Program-made: the position numbers and the translations under genes
Part shown: positions 1 through 8,220 of the stretch, piece after piece
Layout of the letters: every line of letters starts with the position of its first letter
Numbering within the stretch: position 1 is the stretch's first letter
Notes under the pieces: generated by a model
What the model was told of the DNA's origin: nothing
Seen by the model: only the letters and a program-made list of their open reading frames with translations
Database searches by the model: none
Assembly (NCBI GenBank): GCA_031267295.1
Contig: JAIRZI010000034.1
Coordinates: 1 to 53,354, forward strand
Length of the DNA: 53,354 nt
Reading direction: 5' to 3'
DNA from: Propionibacteriaceae bacterium
Lineage (GTDB): Bacteria; Actinomycetota; Actinomycetes; Propionibacteriales; Propionibacteriaceae

Positions 1-177
1 GTTTAGCTAGGGAACCAGCAACGAATCCGCACTTATGCCCTGTAGTTGACCCAGTTTTCTGCAGCACATGACTAACTTAGGGTTCGAGTTTTTCCGCTTT
101 TGGATGGTTTTGAAATTGGATACGGGTTTGGTTAGGCATTTCGCTATTATTTTTGGGTGGTTTCCTGTTGAGTCTCC

Positions 178-333
178 CGTCATTGCGAGGAGCGCAAGCG
201 ACGAAGCAATCCAGAAAAATAACCACTGAACAAAAAATGATTCTGTTCAATAAAACCGAACTAGAAAGATTCACGTAAACGACACTTCTATGACTGGATT
301 GCTTCGCGCCCTTTTCGGTCGCTCGCAATGACG
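178..333. repeat. MITE-like palindromic element, copy 1 (156 bp)
   Basis: Starts CGTCATTGCGAGGAGCGCAAGCGACGAAGCAATCCAG and ends CTGGATTGCTTCGCGCCCTTTTCGGTCGCTCGCAATGACG. The outer 12 bp and inner GAAGCAATCCAG are inverted repeats. Confidence 0.85.
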
Positions 334-393
334 AACGATAAGTAATCATGTAGTGATGGGTGAGCAACGCACGGTAACGTACCTAAGTCTCTC

Positions 394-433
394 CGTCGTT
401 GTGAGGAGCGTAGGGCAGCACGGCGCAGCAACG
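394..433. repeat. Degenerate solo left half of the palindromic element
   Basis: CGTCGTTGTGAGGAGCGTAGGGCAGCACGGCGCAGCAACG, related to the left arm. A similar half lies at 32560-32599. Confidence 0.55.
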
Positions 434-457
434 CACAATAACGTACCTAAGTTTCTC

Positions 458-613
458 CGTCATTGCGAGGAGCGTAAGCGACGAAGCAATCCAGAAAGGT
501 AACCATTGAACAAAAAATGATTCTGTTCAATAAAACCGAACTAGAAAGATTCACGTAAACGACACTTCTATGACTGGATTGCTTCGCGCCCTTTTCGGTC
601 GCTCGCAATGACG
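458..613. repeat. MITE-like palindromic element, copy 2 (156 bp)
   Basis: Nearly identical to 178-333, differing at only a few positions (e.g. cgcaag/cgtaag, aaaaat/aaaggt, cac/cat). Confidence 0.85.
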
Positions 614-858
614 GACAACAAGTAATCGCGTGATGTATATCACCACCTTGAATAGCTCTGATTTAAGCCCACGGTTCACACCACCATAACCACTTCCACA
701 CAAAATAAGGAAAAACTCGGGTGTTTCGTCATGCGTTCGGGAGCAGTTTTTTTCAGGGTGGTTTAGCGTAATTCCAGGCGGGGAAAGAGCAAGAGAGTGA
801 TTTATGAGGATAACGCGGCTAGCGACATTGTTTATGTGCTGAATTTTACGCAGTTTCG

Positions 859-1863
859 TTAGTTTGGCAGCGCAGTTAGGATACGGCGCAGTGACACCAA
901 TCTGGTCTCGTTGAGGATTCCGGCGCTCACGGCTTCACTTAGGGCGCATCCAGGAGTGACAAGCGCATGGGTGCATCCTTTCGGACAGCGGGCAGCGATC
1001 AAACTTAGATCAGGGAATGCGGCCAGCACTGTAGCGATGCTGACATGTGAAAGCCCGAAACTGCGCACACCGGGGGTATCTATCACCCAGCCGACACCAT
1101 CGGGTAGTGGCAATGCCACCGCCGCCGTTGAGGTGTGCCGACCTCGACCGGTAACTTCATTAACATCGCCAGTCGTCTGGTTTGATCCGGGAATCAAAGC
1201 ATTGATAAGGGTAGATTTCCCCACTCCAGAATGGCCGATGAACACCGTGCGATGATCGGCTAAGAGTTGACGCAATTCGCTGAGATCGCAACCGGGATAC
1301 ACGCTCACTATGGGAATGCCTAATGCGCAATATTGAGTTATTAGAGCATCTGGGCTAGCCAAGTCGGCTTTGGTGAGACAGAGCACCGGGGCGATGTGGG
1401 CATCATAGGCTGCCATCAAAATGCGATCAATCATGCCGGGGCGTGGTGACGGATCAGCGAGTGCGGTCACTACTAGTAGTTGGTCGGCGTTGGCTACTAT
1501 GGGGCGCTCGAATGGATCATCATCGTCGGCGCTGCGACGCAGTATTGTGACGCGCTGCGAAACTTGAACTATGCGCGCTAATGCATCGTCAGCGCCGCTT
1601 AAATCACCAGCGAGATGTACTAAATCGCCCACGATGACACTTTTGCGACCAAGGGCACGAGCTTTCATAGCTTTCAAGATGCGCTCATCCAGCAGCACCT
1701 CGAATCGACCACGATCTACCCGAAGCACTCGCCCCGTGACGTTGCTGGAGTAGTCGGGGTGGTTTTTGGTACGCGGATGCGAATAGCCGGAACGGCGATC
1801 AAACACACTGAGGTCGTCATCGTCGAAATCGTCGCCGCGACGGCCATGTACTCTAGGACTCAT
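859..1863 (-). CDS. rsgA: Ribosome small subunit-dependent GTPase RsgA
   Basis: 334 aa. Circularly permuted GTPase motifs: P-loop GHSGVGKSTLINAL, DTPGVRSFGL, and C-terminal zinc-binding CPKGCTHALVTPGCAL. Confidence 0.93.
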   Translation of the reverse strand: MSPRVHGRRGDDFDDDDLSVFDRRSGYSHPRTKNHPDYSSNVTGRVLRVDRGRFEVLLDERILKAMKARALGRKSVIVGDLVHLAGDLSGADDALARIVQVSQRVTILRRSADDDDPFERPIVANADQLLVVTALADPSPRPGMIDRILMAAYDAHIAPVLCLTKADLASPDALITQYCALGIPIVSVYPGCDLSELRQLLADHRTVFIGHSGVGKSTLINALIPGSNQTTGDVNEVTGRGRHTSTAAVALPLPDGVGWVIDTPGVRSFGLSHVSIATVLAAFPDLSLIAARCPKGCTHALVTPGCALSEAVSAGILNETRLVSLRRILTALPN

Positions 1864-3217
1864 CTAGTTGATCTTTCGAAGTGTGTTGCCGGCGCTTGTT
1901 ATCGCCGGCTAGCTCGCCGGTTGTTCCCGCAACCATAGCACTCCAGATTTCTGGGAACTGTGGCAGCGTTTTAGCGGTAGTGGCCACATCGTCGAGTAGT
2001 ACCCCAGGAACCTTAAGACCAAGTAAGGCCGCTAGATGTGCCATTCGATGATCGGCGTATGTCGCTAACATTGTGCCCGTTAAACGCTTGGTAGCACCGG
2101 TGATCGCTAATCCGTCATGCAGTTCATTAGCAGTTATTCCCACAGAGCGCAAAGTGTTTACTATGGCGGCTATCCGATCAGTTTCGTGTCCGCGAATATG
2201 AGCGATCCCGCTGATGCGGGTAGTACCTCGACTGAACGCCGCTAAAGCGGCCACTACGGGAGTGAGTTCGCTAGCGGCACTGAGATCAATATCGCAGGCG
2301 GTGAGCGGTCGGTCTGGCAGGGCTACTACACCGTTCGAAGTGCGCTCCACCCGAGCGCCGAAACGCGAAATGATAACTCGGATTAGATCGCCAGGTTGGT
2401 TAGTAGTTTCCGGCCAATCCAGCACTTCGACCCGCCCAGCGGTGAGCACTCCGGCCGCTAAAAAGGCGGCTGCGTTAGTGAGGTCTGGTGCAATTAGTTG
2501 GTTCAGCGCACTGATCGGACCAGGGGAGACACTGAACTTGGTAGCACTTGCAGTTAGCGAAACTTTGCGTTCGCGTAACATATTGATCGTCATGTCAATA
2601 TGCGGACGTGACGGCGGTTGAGAGCCAGTGAGGGCGATCTCGATACCGTGCGGATAACGCGCACCTGCTAGCAGTAACGCCGATACAAATTGGCTAGAGG
2701 CGGAAGCATCGAGCAGCACCGCCCGAGAGTCCAGCTTGTTGGGAGCCTGCAGAGTGAACGGCAGTCGATCATTGGTTATCGTCACCCCCAAGCTACGTAG
2801 TGCTTGAAGCAGCGGTGCGATTGGTCGGTCGGCAGCGCGAGCATCACCGTAAAAACGAGTAAGCCCAGGAGCAAGTGCTGCCAGCGCAGGAAGAAAACGT
2901 AGCACTGTGCCCGCTAAACCAACATCGATACCGCCCGGAACGCAAGTGAAAGTTGCGGGGGGAGTCACTAACTGTGAGAGCGACGGCCTTTCTGCAGCAG
3001 AAAAGGAGGGCGAAGAAAAACGAACACCCAAAGCTGACAACCCAGCTCGCATCAAGGCGGTATCGCGGGACTCCAAAGCACCTGTGATAGTGGTAGTGGC
3101 ATCGGAAAGCGCGGCCAATACATACGCCCGGTTGGTCTCAGATTTTGATCCGGGCACTCGAATACGTGCGTTCACCGGAGCAAACGCATACGGTGCCGGC
3201 CAGGCGGAAACACTCAC
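1853..3217 (-). CDS. aroA: 3-phosphoshikimate 1-carboxyvinyltransferase (EPSP synthase)
   Basis: 454 aa. Motifs [41 protein letters not shown] and [17 protein letters not shown]. Overlaps rsgA by 11 bp. Confidence 0.95.
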   Translation of the reverse strand: MSVSAWPAPYAFAPVNARIRVPGSKSETNRAYVLAALSDATTTITGALESRDTALMRAGLSALGVRFSSPSFSAAERPSLSQLVTPPATFTCVPGGIDVGLAGTVLRFLPALAALAPGLTRFYGDARAADRPIAPLLQALRSLGVTITNDRLPFTLQAPNKLDSRAVLLDASASSQFVSALLLAGARYPHGIEIALTGSQPPSRPHIDMTINMLRERKVSLTASATKFSVSPGPISALNQLIAPDLTNAAAFLAAGVLTAGRVEVLDWPETTNQPGDLIRVIISRFGARVERTSNGVVALPDRPLTACDIDLSAASELTPVVAALAAFSRGTTRISGIAHIRGHETDRIAAIVNTLRSVGITANELHDGLAITGATKRLTGTMLATYADHRMAHLAALLGLKVPGVLLDDVATTAKTLPQFPEIWSAMVAGTTGELAGDNKRRQHTSKDQLDES

Positions 3218-3232
3218 TTGGCCATTATCCCA

Positions 3233-3267
3233 GGAATGGTTGGAATAATGAGCGTGTTTTGCTGGTT
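3233..3267 (+). promoter_or_regulatory. Two overlapping SigH/SigR-type promoters (GGAAT-N18-GTT)
   Basis: GGAAT 3233-3237, N18, GTT 3256-3258; and GGAAT 3242-3246, N18, GTT 3265-3267. Both match the GGAAT-N18-GTT consensus of the disulfide-stress sigma factor SigR/SigH and lie upstream of the sigH start. Confidence 0.7.
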
Positions 3268-3448
3268 AAAACTAGTTATGGACATGATGTGGTGCCAGCG
3301 CGCTGCGCGGCATACGTCTCGTCACGTTGTCCGACGGGTTGTGTTTGCTTATTATCGTGGCGATTATGCACCCACTTTTGGTAGCAGAAGTCATGTTGTG
3401 CGGCGCGCTGCGTTCAATACTGCCCAACACTTGCTAGGCTGCAAATTG

Positions 3449-4048
3449 ATGTCTGAGATTTTTACGTTTCCTGCTGAAAGTGATGCTGAGCGTGCGCAGC
3501 GTTTCACACATGATGCTATGGGCTATCTAGACCAGCTATACGGCGCGGCGCTCAGAATGACTCGCAATCCGGTCGATGCCGAAGATGTGGTGCAGGATAC
3601 CTATGCCAAAGCGTTCGCGGCGTTCGCGCAGTTCCAACCAGGAACCAACCTTAAGGCGTGGCTGTATCGCATTCTCACCAACACGTTCATCAATACCTAT
3701 CGAAAAACGCAACGCAGACCACAAACCGATAGTGAGGATGTGAAAGATTGGCAGTTGGCGCAGGCCGCCAGCCATGACGCGGTGGGGTTGCGTTCCGCCG
3801 AAGCTGAGGCGTTGCGCGAAACTCCAGATACTGCGGTCACTGAGGCGTTAGAATCGCTCAGCCCAGAGTTTAGAGAAGTTGTGTTGCTCTCTGATGTGGA
3901 GGGGTTTTCTTATAAAGAGATCGCCGAGATCATGGCTACTCCGATTGGTACGGTGATGAGTAGATTAAATCGAGCTAGGGCGCAGTTGCGTGACAAACTA
4001 CGAGAATATGCTGCCGCACAAGGCATCGGACTAAGAGAAAGTGAATGA
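3449..4048 (+). CDS. sigH: ECF RNA polymerase sigma factor SigH/SigR (oxidative or disulfide stress)
   Basis: Start chosen at ATG 3449 ([19 protein letters not shown]). Sigma region 2 ([44 protein letters not shown]) and region 4 ([32 protein letters not shown]). The N-terminal extension of the ORF track is probably untranslated. Confidence 0.92.
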   Translation: MSEIFTFPAESDAERAQRFTHDAMGYLDQLYGAALRMTRNPVDAEDVVQDTYAKAFAAFAQFQPGTNLKAWLYRILTNTFINTYRKTQRRPQTDSEDVKDWQLAQAASHDAVGLRSAEAEALRETPDTAVTEALESLSPEFREVVLLSDVEGFSYKEIAEIMATPIGTVMSRLNRARAQLRDKLREYAAAQGIGLRESE

Positions 4049-4308
4049 GCGTGTCGGAATACCCGTTCGATGCTGATGTTGATCAGTGTGCACATGCCCT
4101 ACAGAATGCACATGCGTTTCTGCACGGTGAACTTTCTAGTGAAGCTGCGGATATAGTGCGTCAACACCTGATGGCGTGCGAACGCTGTCTCGATGAGTTC
4201 CAAGTAGAAGAGTTGATAAACGCATTACTAAAACGGTGTTGCAGCGACACGCAAACCCCGGATGCGTTGCGCGCTAGACTGAGCGCTCTTAGCGTTCAAG
4301 CGGGGTAG
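4045..4308 (+). CDS. rsrA: Mycothiol-system zinc anti-sigma factor RsrA/RshA
   Basis: 87 aa; ATGA overlap with sigH; HxxxCxxC zinc anti-sigma motif (HLMACERC) plus distal CC. Confidence 0.9.
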   Translation: MSVSEYPFDADVDQCAHALQNAHAFLHGELSSEAADIVRQHLMACERCLDEFQVEELINALLKRCCSDTQTPDALRARLSALSVQAG

Positions 4309-4435
4309 TCCGAACAGTTCAAACTAACGAACAGCAACGCCCAAAGCGAAGCTAGCGTACAGATCAAGAAACTTCGATACGAAAGCGGCACACAAGTTAT
4401 TGCTGACTATCCGCTAGTTTGTTTAAAATCTGCTT

Positions 4436-4477
4436 AAAAAACTTATACCTTTAGTCAAATTAGATCAGGGGTATAAG
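4436..4477 (-). terminator. Rho-independent terminator of the bL37 gene
   Basis: On the minus strand: CTTATACC - 20 nt - GGTATAAG followed by TTTTTT. Confidence 0.7.
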
Positions 4478-4496
4478 CTACGTCGTATTAAGCAGC

Positions 4497-4571
4497 TTAC
4501 GCGGTGGGGCGCTTGCCGTGGTTGGCAGCGTTCTTGCGACGCGCGCGGCGCTTACGGCCACCTTTACCCAT
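4497..4571 (-). CDS. Actinobacterial small ribosomal protein bL37-like (24 aa)
   Basis: MGKGGRKRRARRKNAANHGKRPTA preceded by AGGAGG. Lies between rsrA and the PdtaS-like kinase, as in mycobacteria. Internal to the longer 4497-4736 ORF. Confidence 0.82.
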   Translation of the reverse strand: MGKGGRKRRARRKNAANHGKRPTA

Positions 4572-4703
4572 GTCAGACCTCCTGTATTGTGCGCAACTAG
4601 CTGCTGTGCACACTGATTCTGCCATGTGAGTTGCATATTCCCCAAGCTGGACTTGTCTAGCGCGTGAATTAGATGCTGATGAGACGCAGATAGGATAGTG
4701 AAT

Positions 4704-6134
4704 ATGCCAGACCTTGCTACTGCGCTTGCAGAACACACCGACATCGCCGCCGATGATCGACGTTGGTTAGCGGCGATGGTGCGAGAGTGGAGTTTGTTGG
4801 CGGACACGTCTTTCTCCGATTTGGTGTTGTGGTTGCTTGACTCCGACGGTTCTGTTTTCTGGGCAAGCGCAGAGCAGCGTCCCAACACCGGTCAAACCAC
4901 TTTGGAGCATAGCGTTGTCGGTAACGTAATCCCGTTTGCGTCCAGCTTAGCGATCACAGATGCCTATGTCAGCGGGCAAATTGTGGTGCAAAGAGGTTTT
5001 GATTTGATGGCGGAAGCTGTTCCTATCATCAGAAATGGCCGCACTCTCGCGGTGGTAGAACTGCGCTCCAGCCATAATCACAGCCGCATTTCTAGTGCGT
5101 TAGACGACTATTTTATTGACACTTCCCGAGTGCTTATTGATATGTTATGGCGCGGTGTGTTCCCTATTGAACCTCCGAGCGATCCACCGGGTAGCCCCGG
5201 GGTTCCTGATGGAGTTATCCGAACCGATAACTACGGTGTGGTGTTGTTTGCAGAGCCAAAAGCGATCGCGTCATATCGTCGACTGGGCTATGTCGGTGAT
5301 TTAGAAGGCTGCAAACTGCTGGAGCTGAGCGAGACGCTGGGACGGCTGAAAACGACAGTGAAAGGCCCAGAAGATGCGTTTGGTAACCGGCCGCGTGAAG
5401 TGTATGTCGAAAGTGCGGATGCTGCTGTGCGCTTGCGCGTCATACCACTATCCCATGCACGAGAGCCTTTAGGGGAACTGGTGTTGTGTATCGATGTGAC
5501 CGCATTGCTAGAACATGAACGCAGGCTGACCACCAAAGATGCCACCATCCGAGAAGTGCATCATCGAGTGAAGAACAACTTACAGACGGTGGCATCGTTG
5601 TTGCGATTACAATCGCGGCGGATGAGCAGCGATGAAGGACGAGCGGCGTTACGGGAAGCAGTTTCGCGAGTGCAATCAATCGCCTTAGTGCAGGAGATAC
5701 TCTCCGCCACATATGACGAGATGGTGCCATTTGATCAGGTAGTTGATCAACTTTTGTTCATGGTGGGTGATTTGGCATCGCCATCTGGCACAGTGACATC
5801 GCATCGTGAAGGTAGTTTCGGGATGGTGCCAGCGGATGCTGCTACCAGTCTGGCGTTAGTTGTCACCGAATTATGCCAGAACGCCATCGAACATGGCTTG
5901 GGGTATCAGAGCGGTACATTGACGGTTACGGCACGCCGCAACTCCGCGCAGCTAAGCGTTTATATCAGCAACGACGGCGCTCCGCTACCGGCAGGATTCG
6001 ACATAGCCGATACTCGTTCGCTTGGACTGTCGATTGTGGCAACGCTGGTTGACGATTTAGGAGGTACTTTCACCTTGGCAAACAATGTAGGTACCCCTGG
6101 CACGGTAGCAACATTAGAGTTGCACTTGGAGTAA
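4704..6134 (+). CDS. pdtaS: Sensor histidine kinase, PdtaS-like (HisKA_2 family)
   Basis: N-terminal sensory region, then EVHHRVKNNLQTVASLLRLQSRR (HisKA_2 H-box) and ATPase motifs LVVTELCQNAIEHG and SLGLSIVATLV. Confidence 0.87.
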   Translation: MPDLATALAEHTDIAADDRRWLAAMVREWSLLADTSFSDLVLWLLDSDGSVFWASAEQRPNTGQTTLEHSVVGNVIPFASSLAITDAYVSGQIVVQRGFDLMAEAVPIIRNGRTLAVVELRSSHNHSRISSALDDYFIDTSRVLIDMLWRGVFPIEPPSDPPGSPGVPDGVIRTDNYGVVLFAEPKAIASYRRLGYVGDLEGCKLLELSETLGRLKTTVKGPEDAFGNRPREVYVESADAAVRLRVIPLSHAREPLGELVLCIDVTALLEHERRLTTKDATIREVHHRVKNNLQTVASLLRLQSRRMSSDEGRAALREAVSRVQSIALVQEILSATYDEMVPFDQVVDQLLFMVGDLASPSGTVTSHREGSFGMVPADAATSLALVVTELCQNAIEHGLGYQSGTLTVTARRNSAQLSVYISNDGAPLPAGFDIADTRSLGLSIVATLVDDLGGTFTLANNVGTPGTVATLELHLE

Positions 6135-6250
6135 TGAAAGTTTCTCCGGTAAAGCACTGCAGAGCTAAGTGGGCGAATAGCGGAGACGCTTTATTGGAAA
6201 ACACTGATATGTTATTCGCCTATAGCAAAAGAGTGCGGATGCGCTGCGAG

Positions 6251-6499
6251 TTAGGCGACGCGCATCCGGCTACGGTTGCGACGTTTCAGTGAACGCCGTT
6301 CCTCGTCGCTCATACCGCCCCAGATGCCATGATCTTGGCCATTATCCAATGCCCAATGTAGACATTCTTCGCGCACAGTACAACGAGCGCAGACTTTCTT
6401 AGCCTCCTCGGTTTGTGCAAGGGCAGGCCCAGTGTTGCCAATGGGAAAAAAAAGCTCCGGATCTTCGTCAAGACACGCTGCTTTGTCACGCCAATTCAT
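6251..6499 (-). CDS. whiB1: WhiB-family iron-sulfur transcriptional regulator, WhiB1-like
   Basis: MNWRDKAACLDEDPELFFPIGNTGPALAQTEEAKKVCARCTVREECLHWALDNGQDHGIWGGMSDEERRSLKRR: four Cys with CxxC, and the GIWGG motif. Upstream start 6529 is also possible. Confidence 0.93.
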   Translation of the reverse strand: MNWRDKAACLDEDPELFFPIGNTGPALAQTEEAKKVCARCTVREECLHWALDNGQDHGIWGGMSDEERRSLKRRNRSRMRVA

Positions 6500-6557
6500 C
6501 GGTTTGTGCGGCTCCCGTCCTGCAGACATAGTAAGTAAGTTTTTGGCTACGTATTTT

Positions 6558-6578
6558 GAGGGGTTGTAAAAACCCCTC
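6558..6578. promoter_or_regulatory. Perfect 8-bp inverted repeat in the whiB1 upstream region
   Basis: GAGGGGTT-gtaaa-AACCCCTC. Confidence 0.5.
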
Positions 6579-6777
6579 ACTACTAGAGTGCCACATCAGT
6601 CAAGAGGGTAACTCGCGCCACGCGCCACATCATATGAAAAATAGTTGTAGTCGGCAGGTATTTACGTCGCATTTTGGCTATTCTACTGTTTTGCATGGTA
6701 ATAAACGCTAATATTTTGACATTATTTTTGACAAAAAAGTTTTGCGTCAAAGGTGTCTGTTACCGTGCAAGGTGGGG

Positions 6778-8220
6778 TTATCGAACGATGCGCCGTGCGG
6801 TGGTGAATGCTAGCGGCACACTGCCCAGCGCCATCCCAAGTACAGTTAAGTTGCGAATAACTAACAGTGCGGTAGCAAAAGTGTCCCCTAAGTACGGTTG
6901 CACCAATGCGGTATACGTTATGGGATACACCGCCTGAGTGAGTAACGCGCTGGTAAGGGCGACAGAGCCACCGATATAAGCTATGAACCGTCCGGCTGGG
7001 GAGTGTGGCAGCGAAATCCCGAAAGCTAGCGGGCCAGCTAACCAGAACATATACTGCGGGCTAAGAGTTTTGTTTACGGCGATTAGCAGCAGTATGGTAG
7101 CCAACACTGTTGCCACTTGCGCCACTAGAACGCGGTGTGCCACTGCGGGGTTCGTAGGTTGTTTTCGTTGCTGCCAGCAAAGCCATCCCGACATGAATAT
7201 TATGATCACCCAGGTCACCAAGAAAGCAACTTGAGATACCTGTAACCAGAACGGCACCGCAGTTCCGAACACTTCATAGGCGTTAGAGCTAGTGAAACTG
7301 ACGGTATATCCTCTATCGGGTAAGGCATGTAGGATCATCGGCCAGGTGGCAGATACCGCTTCTATCTGAAGACCACGCTCAGATTGCCAGGTGAGCGGTG
7401 ATATGTTGCGCGCCCAACCGCCCAGTAGCAATGAACAACTACCCAACGCTAAACCAACCACTGCAAACCCGATCAGCCGCCGCATCCCCGCACGGTTGGG
7501 GGAGATGATGGGCGCGATCAACGCAGCAGGCCACATTTTGAAACCAGCGGCGAACGCCATAGCTGCGCCAGAGGTGTGATCTGACTTAGTGAGCAAGGTG
7601 AGTGACGCACACACTAAGAACGCTATGATAATGTCCAGCCGTACCCAGATGAGCGGCCCGATAGCTGCCGTGAAAAGAATCCAGTAACCAGCAGCCAATT
7701 TGGAACGACGTGCTAGCAAAACTATGGCGGCAAGATCGCAAGCTGTTGTTAGTAATCCAAAACCCAATTCAAACGCAGCAAAATTGTCGCCAGAGATGAG
7801 ACGCACTAACCGTAGTAACCACACTGCTGGTAGCGGGTATTCGCTGAGCGTAGCGTTATCTGCGGTTTGCAGCGAGTTGAAGTAGTACGCCACATCGCCA
7901 ACTATGTAACGATAGCGCTCGGCATACAGCCAGAGCATCAGCGCTCGGGTGCTCAGCCATAACACCACCAGCGCGCTCAACGTCAATACGTCGATGGGTA
8001 GTGAGCACCAAGAGTTCTTCGGTTTAGTTGCAGTGAGTGGCGCATAATCTGTGATAATCGATGATTTGTTACTCGATAGCGGACGTTCAGAATGTGGCGT
8101 TTTATCCGCGATTCTTGCAGACGTGTCGTCAGTACACGACTTAGCCGTATCGGGTACCAAGTGTTTAGCTGATTCGGAGTAGCTCATCAACTCATTCAAC
8201 TTCCATAGCAGTGCCGTCAA
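6778..8220 (-). CDS. Polytopic membrane protein, probable GT87/DUF2029-family glycosyltransferase
   Basis: 480 aa, many hydrophobic segments, NKTLSPQYMFWLAGPLAFG motif shared with the upstream paralog. Confidence 0.7.
   Translation of the reverse strand: MTALLWKLNELMSYSESAKHLVPDTAKSCTDDTSARIADKTPHSERPLSSNKSSIITDYAPLTATKPKNSWCSLPIDVLTLSALVVLWLSTRALMLWLYAERYRYIVGDVAYYFNSLQTADNATLSEYPLPAVWLLRLVRLISGDNFAAFELGFGLLTTACDLAAIVLLARRSKLAAGYWILFTAAIGPLIWVRLDIIIAFLVCASLTLLTKSDHTSGAAMAFAAGFKMWPAALIAPIISPNRAGMRRLIGFAVVGLALGSCSLLLGGWARNISPLTWQSERGLQIEAVSATWPMILHALPDRGYTVSFTSSNAYEVFGTAVPFWLQVSQVAFLVTWVIIIFMSGWLCWQQRKQPTNPAVAHRVLVAQVATVLATILLLIAVNKTLSPQYMFWLAGPLAFGISLPHSPAGRFIAYIGGSVALTSALLTQAVYPITYTALVQPYLGDTFATALLVIRNLTVLGMALGSVPLAFTTARRIVR

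Larger units (their letters stand above)
85..719. repeat. Compound dispersed repeat cassette, copy 1, bounded by an 11-bp perfect terminal inverted repeat (CGAGTTTTTCC / GGAAAAACTCG)
   Basis: CGAGTTTTTCC at 85-95 and GGAAAAACTCG at 709-719. Flanking segments match 32431-32512 and 32877-32985. Contains two copies of the 156-bp palindromic element. Confidence 0.75.

Noticed and set aside
77-367. 96-aa minus-strand ORF
   Set aside because: Lies wholly in the palindromic repeat cassette; its peptide comes from repeat sequence.
2214-2621. Plus-strand ORF antisense to aroA, and similar shadow ORFs opposite lysA, hom, recB and recC
   Set aside because: Codon-shadow ORFs opposite well-supported genes; no recognisable domains or start signals.
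4613-4646. Possible SigH/SigR promoter for the bL37 gene on the minus strand (GGAAT...)
   Set aside because: GGAAT is present but N18 is followed by AAT, not GTT; consensus not met.
6171-6232. Long-loop inverted repeat GGCGAATA...TATTCGCC between pdtaS and whiB1 as a bidirectional terminator
   Set aside because: The loop of about 40 nt and lack of T-tracts make it weak; not called.
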